Shown here piece after piece: positions 34,307-44,779 of a DNA stretch of 64,000 nucleotides (position 1 is its first letter; each line of letters opens with the position of its first letter). Source of the DNA: Lineus longissimus. Lineage: Eukaryota; Nemertea; Pilidiophora; Heteronemertea; Lineidae. The stretch lies in assembly GCF_910592395.1 (NCBI RefSeq), contig NC_088316.1, positions 8,000,001-8,064,000 on the forward strand, written 5' to 3'. Under the pieces are notes generated by a model, which was given only the letters and a program-made list of their open reading frames with translations, did not search any database and was not told the origin of the DNA. The position numbers were made by a program, and so were the translations under genes.

Positions 34307-35117
34307 TTAATTACTTAGAAAATCACTACGAAATTCGAATCTAATACAACTTTGTTGCTAAGAGCGTATCTCTAATGCTGTAAAGATGCTATTTGTAGTT
34401 ACTGATATTCACCTGAGCATCAGAAACCACGAATATGTGCATTTTGTATGGTCCCTTACCATATTTCTTTGTAAGAGACAACTTTATTCCATCCTTTGTG
34501 TTCTGAAGTCTCTTACCAGAACCGTGTAGACAATTGTCTTCTGTGGTTCTCAAGTCCAACTGCAACCCATAGTGATTCGAGTCGCCGTAATACTTCTCCA
34601 TTGTCATGTAACAATCATTAGTTTTCTTCAAATCCTCAGCATGAAATGCTTCTTGATCTCCTCCCATTGATCCATCATTCTCATTTCTTCTGGGAACACT
34701 TGATCAGAAACACCCTCTATTGTTATCTGTACTTTAGTGACATTGGGGTTTTTGAACATCTCAAAAATTCTAGATCCGTCGACATAATCAGACACGAATA
34801 GAAGCAATATGCCTTTAATTGACATTCTTGGAAAATTACTGTTCTCGTTGATTAACGTTTCATTGGGAGTAACATTGACTGTCTTGAAAGGGTCTACCCA
34901 ATCGTAAAAGATTGAGAAGCCAGAGTTGTAGCTGACACTCAGTTGACTGGCTATCATCTTGTGAGTTACTGTGTTGTATTCAAAACAGATATTTTCCAGT
35001 GTGTACTTCATGTTAGCTGTAGTTGTGGTGACAATGATCTCCTCCTTTGGTGCTAGTGTGATTTCAATGATAACGTCCACTTCAATCGGAAACTTGTAAA
35101 ATGGAGCATGGTTGTGA

Positions 35118-35576
35118 ATTCTAAAATACCTTGGTACCGTAAAGTCAACTTTTAAATGGAAAATGCATAAGCCTCGTTCTGAGAGTGGAGTGTTTTGGAC
35201 ACGCAACCAAGATGCTCTACCAAAGTTCCCTCGGGTTGCACTAAAATGTGGAACCATGCACACAGCTCACTTCAGAAGTTTGAGGCTCTCAAAACACTGC
35301 TTCAAACACAAATCAGCCAAGGAAGCATCAACCACCCTAAGTTTTTTAATGAGCACTACACATATTTGCTGAGAAAAACGCTCCAAATAGCCCATTTGCG
35401 CGGATTTTAGCGTCACTTGAGCGAGCCGATCCGGACTTCCTATACGGGCTGCCGTAACATAATGTAAACAACGGCGCTACCGGCGCTCCGGGCAGGCGAT
35501 GGATGGAATTTGCCAAATTCGCACATATTCAAGTTATTTCGTGGCCTATCTTTTTAAGTTTGAGGTATTTTAGAAT
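35118..35576 (+). mobile_element. MITE copy 2, inside the capsid gene
   Basis: 459 bp, closely matching copy 1 (24121-24637) from its left repeat through ACTTCCTAT. It has an altered right part and only the last 13 bp (GGTATTTTAGAAT) of the right inverted repeat. It splits the capsid reading frame. Confidence 0.85.
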
Positions 35577-35579
35577 AGA

Positions 35580-35745
35580 AATTGAACCCTCGGCTTCGGA
35601 CCTTGGTTGAGTTACCAAGACACTCTCGGGTGGAGCTAAAATTTCGTCCAAACCCTCGCCTGTCGGCTCGGGTTTGGACTGTATTTTAGCTCCACCCTCG
35701 AGTGTCTTGGTAACTCAACCAAGGTCCTCCGCCTCGGGTTCAATT
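35580..35745. repeat. 166-bp palindrome (foldback element)
   Basis: Arms of about 80 bp (AATTGAACCCTCGGC ... and its complement ending GGGTTCAATT) are separated by only a few bases, with few mismatches. Transcribed, it would form a long hairpin. It abuts MITE copy 2 within the capsid gene. Confidence 0.85.
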
Positions 35746-36314
35746 CCTTAAATAGCTCGAAATCTAGTGGTATCTTTTATTTGCTACCAAACACTTTCTT
35801 AAGTGTCTTTTCATCACTAGTTTCACCAGTGACACCAGCTTCAGCTACTCCTGATCTTAACTTCCTGAGGTGCTCTGCCTGGATACCCTGAAACACCCTG
35901 TCGTCTCTTTCCTCCTCTGCTAACCATAAGTCCTTGAATGCAGAATAATGACTGTATTCGTCGAGGTCAAATATCTGTTCTGTTCCCACCTTAATTACCA
36001 TTTTGGAGGTGAGGTTTCTACCGAGGTTGTTAAGCACACTGTTTTTGGTATCACCGGAAATGGTGACATCATTACACAGATAAACAGATGTCGGTACAGA
36101 GAATGTGTTCTCCCTCAATGCCGGTATCATAATGTACAGTGTTTCTTTTGGATTAGCAGTTTAGGGGTTATGAGTGATAATGTGATGCTGCCTGTCAGCC
36201 TTCAATCCAAGTGGAATCCTATGAGCTCTGTCAGTGTTTAGTAAATATCCTGTTGCCATTCTATTCCTTACTAATGTAAAATTCAATTACTTCTTACTAT
36301 TACCATTTAAGTGA

Positions 36315-37539
36315 CTAGGACTTGGACTTTGTCCTGAGAGCATGGCTCGACTTTACTACTTTAACTCCCCCTATTAGACCATAGATTATTGAGCTAACAA
36401 TAACAATAAATGCTATGATCATGTATTCAGACAGAAAACCAACAACACCAGCCACTGATTTCAATAGGAATGAGACAATAGCGCCGATTATTCCAGGTAA
36501 AGCTGCTGCTGATTTCTTGGCCAGGTCTTTCAACCATTCACCAAACTTCTTGAGGCCTTCTTTTACCTTATCTGGTATTGATGGTTCTGGTTTTAGCGGT
36601 GTTGGTGGTGTAGGTCCTAGTGGTGTAGGTTTAGGGACAGCTTTCAGAACACTACTGATACTAAGACCTAGAGTTGTGAAAAACATAATTACAGCTGTTA
36701 CTGTGACACCAATAGTTAGACCATCCATCTTAAAAAGCAACCTTATTCTATCCTTAAGTGGAATCCTTGAATCTGGTTTCTTCAAAGCATTAATGATCAA
36801 GCGTTTCATCCTGCGGGTGTGTGACTCCCTATCACTGTCTATCCTCCAGACCTTTGCCTTTTCCTCATACAATTTGTCTTCTAGTTCATCTATTTCTTTT
36901 CTCAACTCGTCTCTTTCTCCAAAATCTTCTTCTACCGAGTCTCTTTGTAGATTTTTCCAGCTTTTTCTCTAGTTCCTCTCCTCAATCTGCCTGCCCTTTT
37001 GCATTTTTACTGTAGCAAGATCATCACCAGCCTTTCTTAACCCTCTAAGTTCCCTAAATGCACATTCTGTGAAACCTAGTGACTTGAGTTCATCATCAGT
37101 TGCGTCTATCAACCTATCTATGGGTTTTGGTGAAATGTTTTCCTCATCAATGAGTGTCTGTGTTTCACTTGCTACTAACTGAGGTTGTGTTACACTTCTA
37201 CTACCTTCCATAGGTGCTGATGTAGTGGGTGCCGCTGAATCAGGTTCAATTAGTCCTTTAATCGTTCTTAGAAATTGAACACCAAAGTATCTTTTTCATG
37301 TGTTCTCTGCATAGAACTCACCCTCCCTTTTAGTCAAACGGAGCATCCCCCAGTCTCTTCCCATTAGCATTTTTGATAACAATAAAATTATCATTTTGTT
37401 TTTGTGTGTCTGTAAAATCTTTAAGTTCTTCCTTTGTCACACTTAAGAAAAGTTCTTTACCTTCCGTTCCAAGCACTTTGATTCTTGGTGCTATATTACT
37501 TAGTTTATTCTTGTCATAATTCCATCCTATTCCTTTCAT
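36315..37539 (-). pseudogene. Maverick coiled-coil/membrane protein, broken by stops and a frameshift
   Basis: Three frames belong together. 37539-37330 starts MKGIGWNYDKNKLSNIAP and has LFLSVTKEELKDF. After a frameshift near 37330 and a TGA near 37298, the frame YFGVQFLRTIKGLIEP leads through 37211-36969 (PIDRLIDATDDELKSLGF) to a single TAG at 36969-36971, and the same frame continues unbroken to 36315. The lower part is a charged helix (DELRKEIDELEDKLYEEK), a hydrophobic segment, a Pro/Thr hinge (PTPLGPTPPTPLKPEP) and two membrane segments (KKSAAALPGIIGAIV, MIIAFIVIVSSIIYGLIG). Similar proteins are abundant in cnidarian and other invertebrate genomes beside Maverick capsid genes. Function unknown; possibly a virion or membrane protein. 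Confidence 0.55.
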
Positions 37540-38804
37540 TGCTTTATCAATTTTTTCCTCAATAGCTGGCCTAAATTCAATTCAAAGATCAAAAATAATA
37601 TCTGAACTTAGTTTCAAATAGCCTACGCAATTATCATTTCGGTGATATATAATGCATGCATGTAATAATTGATTAATCTGCCTAAAACGCGCAATTAAAA
37701 CGGCGAAAGATCGTGATAAACACTCTGGTGGCTGTCGCACTAAATAGCGACCGGTAGGGCCCGGCGTCTGGCGGAGAAAAAAGGTAGCGCCCGAAGGTTG
37801 AAACGGGATTTTTATGCACTTTTAACTGTATATATATGTTGTTTGGATGTATTTCTAACAGTTCTGTAACTTTGATGACCAAGCTTGCGCCCAAAGTTGG
37901 TAAAATTGATGCTTGTTTATGGACTGCGCTAGCGACCGGTGAATTCGCCGTCGGCCATTTTGGCTACGGTCCCTGAGTTGTTGTGGATGGCAATTTTGCA
38001 ACAAATTTCGCCATTTACGTTTGTTTACAATTATTTTGAAAGTCACATTATGACATCGTAGTATGAATCCCACTGCAGTTTCGTTACGCAGCAATGCTCA
38101 TGTTTTTGGTTTGCAATCCTGTACTGTCTGTACACTGCGCTGTGCATGGCTGTACTGTAGCTGTGAAAAAGACAAAAACCATAGCCTAGCCCTATAGGAC
38201 AGGCTTAGAGTATAACTCAACAGGCCCTCATGATTCATTTGATGGACACCTTATTTGATAGTACCTCATCATTAAGTCCACTAGATCCTGTTCTGTCACA
38301 TGTCGTAGACGATAGACAATTTTCAAAATGTAGTACACCACTCGCTCATCTTTAAGCCCAGCTCTTGGCTCACATCATGTGGGCACGGTTGGCTGTTGAG
38401 TGTTATGGTTCAGTCTGTGAGACTAATTTAAAGAGGTTACACTTTTATTTTAAATTGGAAAACAGCCCACAGGACTGACTTTTCACTGAGTAATAAGTGT
38501 GCCCTTCGAAGGTTAAGTCTCTTTCTGGATTTGCTTCCATAGATGCCTTGTTCAGGATATCATCTGACCGATGCCTGATCAAGCACAGACTGTATCCGGT
38601 GGTGTACATTTCCCCGTCTATGTCACCCTTTTTTATTCAGTCAGTGTTAATTTCTCTTCTCTTTTTTTACAGATCAACTGTTGTTGGTTATTGCAAGAGG
38701 AGTCGTTAGCACATTTCAAGTCCAGGAAAGCACTTGCCGTTCCCACATTCAGAGTAAGGTGTGCTTACTCGTTTTACTGCTTTCCATTCCCGGAGAGCGT
38801 TATT

Positions 38805-38885
38805 AAATATCTGCCGCAAGGCAACAAATATCTGCCGCAAGGCGCTTCAAATATCTGCCGAAAGGCATCAAATATCTGCCGCACC
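38805..38885 (+). repeat. Four copies of a ~21-bp repeat
   Basis: Unit AAATATCTGCCGCAAGGC with short variable joints. Confidence 0.85.
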
Positions 38886-39122
38886 AATAAAGTTCATTTT
38901 GTTAACCAACTCTTTATCTTCTTTTCTTCACATACAAAAAAGACCGTCCCAAACATTTGGCTGCATCCACTTCATCAATGTCTAGACAACAGTCGGTTCA
39001 TTTGACCATTGTAAAGCACCAGGCCCCACCTCACAAAATACACTGTAATAATTATGTACCTTGTGTACATGTGCATGTTATTAGTTCCACCTACGCTGCA
39101 TGAAGACAAGGACTCCACTCTT

Positions 39123-39216
39123 TGACGTCACCACACAACTCCTTGACGTCATCACACACCCCACTACTGCAACGGCAATAGAAATGACTTTACGTCATAA
39201 TACCAGGGTGACGTCA
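39123..39216. promoter_or_regulatory. CRE cluster: three TGACGTCA palindromes in 94 bp
   Basis: TGACGTCA occurs at 39123-39130, 39144-39151 and 39209-39216, plus a TACGTCAT near 39191. CREB/ATF sites this dense are typical of LTR U3 or other strong regulatory regions. No downstream gene assigned. Confidence 0.5.
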
Positions 39217-39522
39217 ACTCAGTACTTCAGCATGCACTGATATAGCAAGAAGGTCTTTCGCATCAGCACTTCTGCGTGCTAGACGTTATAGCTTCACGTT
39301 GCCTCATAATAACGGTACCAACACACACTTGGCCCTTGCCTTCAGCTATCCATTTCAGCTGAGCGCCAGGCCCTTGGGCCTCTTGTTTATAGTAGGAGGA
39401 GTAACAACATCAGTAATAAATCTACTGGCAGTACTAGTATTAACATCATTTTGTCTGTTAGCTCCAGTCGCACTTTGTCCTGAGCACGTAGCGGCAGAAG
39501 GGCTTTGTCCTGAGGGCGTAGC

Positions 39523-40377
39523 TCAAGTAGGAGATTCAACAGGAGCATCCTGAACTCTCGTAACATTAGTCTTAACCCTTGTTAGCTTAGCATTATGGCC
39601 TTCCATTAGTGGTGGGGCTATTATCTTCTCTTCATCAATATCATTCCTGCCAGGTTTAGCATTACTTGGAGCTATTGATATGTTATTATTGTAGTTATGT
39701 ACCTTACCAATATCAAGTACCATGTCTGACCCTATGATGTACAGGCCAGGTCCTATTACGTAATCTAGTCTTGTACGTGTTTTGGAAACTGCATCCTGGT
39801 ACCTTCGAATTGAGTTCGGAATATCAGGGTGTTGATCTATCGAATCCCTTAGCAGCTTGTTGAACTCCTTCTGAGCATCTAATTCTGTCCCGGGTGTTCC
39901 AACTATTGGTGTTCTAGTCTCAGCTTGTGCTCCAAGAATACAGTAAACATATGTCCTGATAGTGTCATTCAACCTCTGTATCCCAGGATTACTTAAACCT
40001 TTAGATTTTTTAATCATAAACATCTGATATGTTTGAGTAGGTTTCTGGTTTTGAGAAAAAAAAACATGCTTGTGTTTATCAAGGTGATCTTTTATCCACC
40101 CTGAACTCCACTTTAGCTGATCCATACCAGTATTCCAGTCTTTACTGAATATTGGTGGTGTTCTATTTTCATAAACCTGGTGTAACAAGTAATTAATTTT
40201 AGCATCAATAAGGTAAAACCCTGGATTCTTTATCAATGGTATGTAGAGTGGATCATCAAGGGAAGAGAAACGTAATGATGGCCTGAACATGCTGAATACG
40301 CCATCTGACTGACAGCAATCTTCCATTTTGCCGGATGCTCGAAACTTTGGGATCGTCAAATCGAATGGATATTGCAT
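39523..40377 (-). CDS. Uncharacterised Maverick-region protein, 284 aa
   Basis: Intact from ATG 40377 to its stop at 39523. The N-terminal half has aromatic- and Asp-rich segments (DDPLYIPLIKNPGFYLIDAK, WIKDHLDKHKHVFF). The middle is helical (DAQKEFNKLLRDSIDQ) and includes TRTRLDYVIGPGLYIIGSDM. The C-terminal ~60 residues are polar and probably disordered. No cysteine-protease or polymerase motif seen. It follows the same orientation as the capsid cluster and is the largest intact gene there. Family not recognised; its membership in the element is inferred from position. Confidence 0.55.
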   Translation of the reverse strand: MQYPFDLTIPKFRASGKMEDCCQSDGVFSMFRPSLRFSSLDDPLYIPLIKNPGFYLIDAKINYLLHQVYENRTPPIFSKDWNTGMDQLKWSSGWIKDHLDKHKHVFFSQNQKPTQTYQMFMIKKSKGLSNPGIQRLNDTIRTYVYCILGAQAETRTPIVGTPGTELDAQKEFNKLLRDSIDQHPDIPNSIRRYQDAVSKTRTRLDYVIGPGLYIIGSDMVLDIGKVHNYNNNISIAPSNAKPGRNDIDEEKIIAPPLMEGHNAKLTRVKTNVTRVQDAPVESPT

Positions 40378-40852
40378 AATTACTTACAAACTATGCTAAA
40401 AACCATCATTTTATTGTTCTTCAGCTATATTCGAACCCCATGCAGAGATTTGTTGGGTAGTTTTATCACAACTGCGCTTGCACCGACCATTATTCGAAGC
40501 TGAAGGACACCAAGACAAGTTTGTCTTTTTCACCTTCCAATAATGGTCAAAATTCTGTGAAACAATCGGCCACTAGAATTGACTTATCAGTCAATTTGAC
40601 TAGAGCCTGGTGGCTATGATAGCTTCGCTTGGTGGACAGTTACAGTGTGTCAGACATATCAATCAGATTGCTTGCTACAAACTTATTTCATTGACGTCCT
40701 GATTTGACTTCGTGATCAGGTTGCGGTTCTTTGATACATAATACCATACGCAACAAGTGCACTTGTCTTAGGTCAACATGGTCTGGAATAAGCCATGTCA
40801 CCTGCAGGTTATTAAGGTCATTTATAATCAAACGAGCCGGGCGTTCAGTGTT
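40378..40852. other. No gene seen
   Basis: Possible right boundary of the Maverick remnant. A terminal inverted repeat matching the 12.6-kb end was not found by eye. Confidence 0.3.
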
Positions 40853-41160
40853 AAGCCTGCACCACACGGTGAAAATTTGCGTGATGCAAGTGACACGCGT
40901 GAATGTTGCGACAGGCAAATTCTCACTGTGTGGGGTCGTGATTAACTTCCTCGCGTGTCGAGAAAATATCAAACATGCTAGATCGGCTGCGTCTCGACAC
41001 GCGAGGAAGATACGCAGCAAATGAAATGGCCAGGGCCATTGTGCTCACCTCATGTGGTGGAAAGATGGATAAAGAGCATGGTATTGTGTCATGTAGTGTT
41101 AGGTTTGATGTAGGTCCAAGCAATTACAATTTCCCCAAAATGGCCAATTTACAGTAAATT

Positions 41161-42050
41161 CGACCTCTGTGACCTTGAAAAGTAGGTCAAATCAAAGAAG
41201 ACCCGGGTGACTCATTGAATGGTTGTTAGAATTAGATGTACCTATGATATAAAATTGGTGCCAATCGGGCAAGTCATTACTAGGAATATTAATGGCATTT
41301 TGAAGAATTTAGGATTTGGCCCCCTCCCTGGAGGCCAAATGGCAAATCAGATCGCACCAAACTTCGGTACCTAAGATCACCTGACCAAGGGGTACATGTG
41401 TACTTAATTTGTGATCAATAGTCATTGCAGTTAAGAAACGTGCCATAGTTACGGCCTGACGGCGAATTTACGCCATTTGACCTCTGTGACCTTGACAAGA
41501 AGGTCAAATTAAAAACCTGTGTGACATATACTGTATGGTGGTTAGATGTACCCATGATATCAATTTGGTGGCAATCGGCAAGAAGTTAAGGAATAATCAC
41601 ATTTTTAAGGTTTTTGGATTTTGCCCCCTGGTGGTCAAGTGGTGAATCATATTGGACCAAACTTCGGTCCCTGAGATCACCTGACTAAGGGGTAAATGTG
41701 TACCAAATTTGGTATCAATAGTCATTGCAGTTTAGAAACGTGCCATCGTTACATCCTAACGGCCAATTTACACCATTTGACCTCTGTGACCTTGAAAAGG
41801 AGGTCAAATCAAAAACCAGGAGGATATATGATGCACCTTTGCTAGAAGTACCTACCATATTTTTTTCAAAATTTCCCGACTACTATTAAGGGAGATATTG
41901 CATGTTTTCACTTTTAACATTTGGCCCCCTGGTGGCCAAACCATGAAACGAATCGGACCGAAACTTGGTCTCCAAGGTGTCATTACATAAGGGTACATGT
42001 GTACCAAGTTTCAACTCAATAGCTCTAACAGTTACGAAACGTGCCCTGCT
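41161..42050 (+). repeat. Three tandem copies of a ~305-bp unit
   Basis: Units start at about 41161, 41478 and 41779 with GACCTCTGTGACCTTGA. Each contains a 'GCCCCCTGGTGGCCAAA' type block and GGGTACATGTGTACCAA. A relict fourth unit lies at 43192-43380. No coding capacity. Confidence 0.85.
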
Positions 42051-42051
42051 A

Positions 42052-42112
42052 ACGGACGACGGACGACGACGGACGACGACGACGACGACGACGACGACGG
42101 ACGGACTGCTAA
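42052..42112 (+). repeat. GAC/ACG-rich microsatellite
   Basis: Repeated ACGACGGACGACGACG units directly after the tandem 305-bp repeats. Confidence 0.85.
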
Positions 42113-42214
42113 GAGGTGAGCTAAAAACGACCCCACACAGTGAGAATTTGCCTGTCGCAACGTGCACGCGTGTCACTTGCATCACGCAAATTTCACCGTG
42201 TGGTGCGGGCTTTA

Positions 42215-43191
42215 GTCTCGTGCGTAACCGATGAGTCTAACATTAGTGCAACTCACGATGTATACACGTGGGAAGGAACGGAATAAACGGAGACTACAAC
42301 AGCTCTTCTATTCTCTGTACGTCTGCCTTCTATACAACGATATAGTGCAAAGCGTGTAGTGGAAAGGCCAGAAGCAGGGGTGAACGCAGCAGAAGTAATG
42401 TCGTATGGCGAGCAGACTTGTATTAACTTAATGTCAAGGGTAAAGGAAGCGTAGATCGACGATCGCAGTGAGTGTAGGCCTTGATTAGCCAATGAGCGGG
42501 CATCTTCAAACCACATCTGCTCACGTGTTCGCCGAACATGCATAAATTATTCACTCATACACGCAAACACCGCATGTTTTTTCGGGAATACCTCGACTGA
42601 CGCCATGTATTTTGAAATTAAGCGCCCTAAAAGTAAAGATCGAGGGCTTTCCGGTGATAAGCGGATGAACCACCGATGCACTTTTCCGGCATCCGCCATT
42701 TTTTCTCGATTTAATTTTTCGCTCGGGATTTTATTACCGAATTGGACAGGTTAGGATAATCGATTAGAGACTTTAGACCTACATATTAGAAGTATTTAAC
42801 TTTGTAATCATGAAGTTTTAGCTTACGTGGGATCAAGCACTATATATCCGTGCGCATGAACACATTTTTTTGCAGGTTCGTACGTTGGTCGAGAAAAAGA
42901 TAATACGCGTCATCTATGTACATGCAGCTGTATCTAAACTCCGTCTTCGGGGTGATCAGGTTTTTCGGCGTACTACTTTCCTTATGGTTTCAACGATAGA
43001 AAGACTGTATGCGATAGGCTTCGCTGGCAATTAAAAATTGCTAGCGAAACTAAAAACTACCAACCAAAGTAAGAGGATACCGGTAGAAATACCATGACTA
43101 GAAAGTGACTTGCCAGTCAATTTGAAGACTGCACTCTGGCACCAAGATAGTGGAACGTAAGACTAAGAGATTCAGCAGCAAGAGGTACATT
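42215..43191. other. No gene seen
   Basis: Open frames are short and lack motifs or splice support. Confidence 0.35.
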
Positions 43192-43380
43192 TTTCCACTT
43201 GTCGCATAACCCCCCTGGTGGCCAAACGAGTAATGATATATGGCGGCGATTTGGTCTCTGAGTAACAGTCACCCAGGGGTACATGTGTATCAAGTTTAAG
43301 TACAGTAGCATAAGCAGTTATGAATCAAGCAACCAATGTCTTACAACTGCTGGACGACGGAAGACGACAGGCTATTGATA
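43192..43380 (+). repeat. Relict copy of the 305-bp repeat family
   Basis: CCCCCCTGGTGGCCAAACGA and CAGGGGTACATGTGTATCAA, then a GACGACGG tail, match the 41.2-42.1 kb units. Confidence 0.7.
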
Positions 43381-44577
43381 GGTTACCTGTATAACAATGT
43401 TCATGTCATACAAGATGAAAATATTGCATGTCGTCCAGTACTTTTTGTACATTCTACAATTTACATCAATTTTTATAGCATGACAATAATACCCCTTGTT
43501 CTAAAAAGCCAAAAGCCAAATCCATCATTGCTATGTGTAAGAAGTTCAAATCTCATTGAGACTTACAGCGACCATGACGTCATAATTTATGCCAAAATAA
43601 ATGTTTTGAAATCACTCAAACTCATTGATTAGTTGTCACAGACACAAGAAACAGTCATTATATGTTGTTTAGAATAGATTTAATACCATTCAAAACTTTG
43701 AAAGCTTTAGAGAGAGTTTGCTTATGTCAGATGAGGAGTATAAAATCGGCAAAATCAATATACAGCATACACTATGTAGATACATTGTAGATCATCACTG
43801 CATAGACACTAGCAGCCTCAGTCAACATCGTTCTCTCGGGATCACATTTTCATCTGTCGCCCTCCATGGCGGGCGTCATTTTTCACGTTGCATTAATAAA
43901 TATTATATAAGGAGAGAAAACAGTGGGGAATGCCGTCTTATTCAGGCCGAATTAGTGCCAGTTTTCTCTCATAAAACGTTTTATTTTATCAATAACTAAC
44001 AAAATATGATTATGTGAAACCTAATACATTCTGGCGGGTTTTGAGGAGATTTCATGGAGATCTATAAATGCAGCGTATGGCAGCAGTCATTTTCACGGGT
44101 GTAGTGGTGATGCGATAGCCTCTTCCCAAATCGAAGTATTCTTGCCTTTTCTATATCCGCGGTACTGCTTTTCAAGTTGCTGGCAACTTACTAGTACACG
44201 AGGCGTTGTAAGGAACAAAAATCAGCACCTCCAATGTTGACTGTGATGCTGCTCGGGATGCCTCGAACCGCCAAATTCAAATACGGCTTGCAACATGTCA
44301 ACTTACATTTTTGCCCACTACCGCCAACTGGTAACATTTCTGTCAGCAGCATATCTTGGGCTGTTCTTCCCCACGGCCAGATTTAAAGTGCCTAGGTCTT
44401 ACGGTTACAAAATGCCCAATTTGTCCACAGACGGACCGATGGAAGGATGGATGGATGGAAGGACGGACACCATTTGAATAGCTATTTGACTACCTCCGCT
44501 GAATTTGTGAGCTGAGCTAAAAATCATGTTTGATATGAAGCCTTCTTTTCTTGAAAGTTTTCAGAAAAAGAACTTAC
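43381..44577. other. Non-coding, probable intron of the kelch gene
   Basis: No further kelch exon recognised here on the minus strand. Short open frames only. Confidence 0.35.
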
Positions 44578-44779
44578 CTGTTTGTGATCGGGTCATATGA
44601 TTCCACAGACTTCAGATAATTTGATCCATCATGTCCACCAACTGCGTACAGCTTGCCTCCAAGAGCTGCTACACCACATCCTCCTCGACTACATGACATT
44701 TTATCAACCATACTCCAACTATTAAGTTTCGGGTCAAATTTCTCAACAGAGTCAAGAGGGGAGTTATCATCAAAACCAC
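44578..44779 (-). CDS. KLHL8: Kelch-repeat exon, KLHL8-like
   Basis: A 202-bp exon on the minus strand, bounded by TTTTTAG upstream (44781-44780) and CAG/GTAAGT downstream (44578/44577). It encodes one and a half kelch blades: GGFDDNSPLDSVEKFDPK, MSCSRGGCGVAALGGKLYAV, GGHDGSNYLKSVESYDP. The double glycine, the Tyr/Trp spacing and 'GGFDDNSPL' are those of kelch-like 8, a BTB-kelch substrate adaptor for cullin-3 ubiquitin ligase. The upstream BTB/BACK exons should be at higher coordinates and the last exon at lower ones, but neither is recognisable here; long introns filled with transposons are likely. It is the only clear host-gene exon in the window. Confidence 0.75.

Larger units (their letters stand above)
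34389..36259 (-). pseudogene. Maverick/adintovirus-like major capsid protein, interrupted by two insertions
   Basis: The reading begins at ATG 36259 (MATGYLLNTDRAHRIPLG). It meets an in-frame stop near 36160, continues with NPKETLYIMIPALRENTF and YSHYSAFKDLWLAEEERDD, and meets another stop just after FGSK at 35777. KIPLDFELFKE then runs into foreign DNA (35118 to about 35745: a MITE and a palindrome). It resumes with HAPFYKFPIEVDVIIEITL, MSIKGILLLFVSD and VTKVQITIEGVSDQVFPEEM. A frameshift near 34640 leads to the C-terminus, with LHGSGKRLQNTK and HIFVVSDAQVNI. 'IPALREN', 'KGILLLF' and 'LHGSG' are hallmarks of the double jelly-roll capsid family often labelled F54H12.2-like in animal genomes. 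About 410 codons excluding the insertions. Dead copy. Confidence 0.75.
37541..39522. other. Non-coding gap within the Maverick region
   Basis: No gene recognised. It contains the small tandem repeat at 38805-38885 and the CRE cluster at 39123-39216. It may be inserted sequence or decayed Maverick DNA. Confidence 0.4.
40853..42214. mobile_element. Nested non-autonomous element with 86-bp inverted repeats
   Basis: 40853-40940 and 42128-42214 are inverted copies (GCACCACACGGTGAAA... and complement), differing by a few bases and one indel. Just inside the left repeat is a second small palindrome (CTTCCTCGCGTGTCGAG at 40948 and its complement at about 40993). Most of the interior is the threefold tandem repeat listed separately. 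Confidence 0.7.

Noticed and set aside
12752-40377. Maverick DNA polymerase B and adenain-type protease
   Set aside because: I looked for YxDTDS, SLYPS and His-Asp/Glu-Cys patterns by eye and found none. They may be too decayed or absent.
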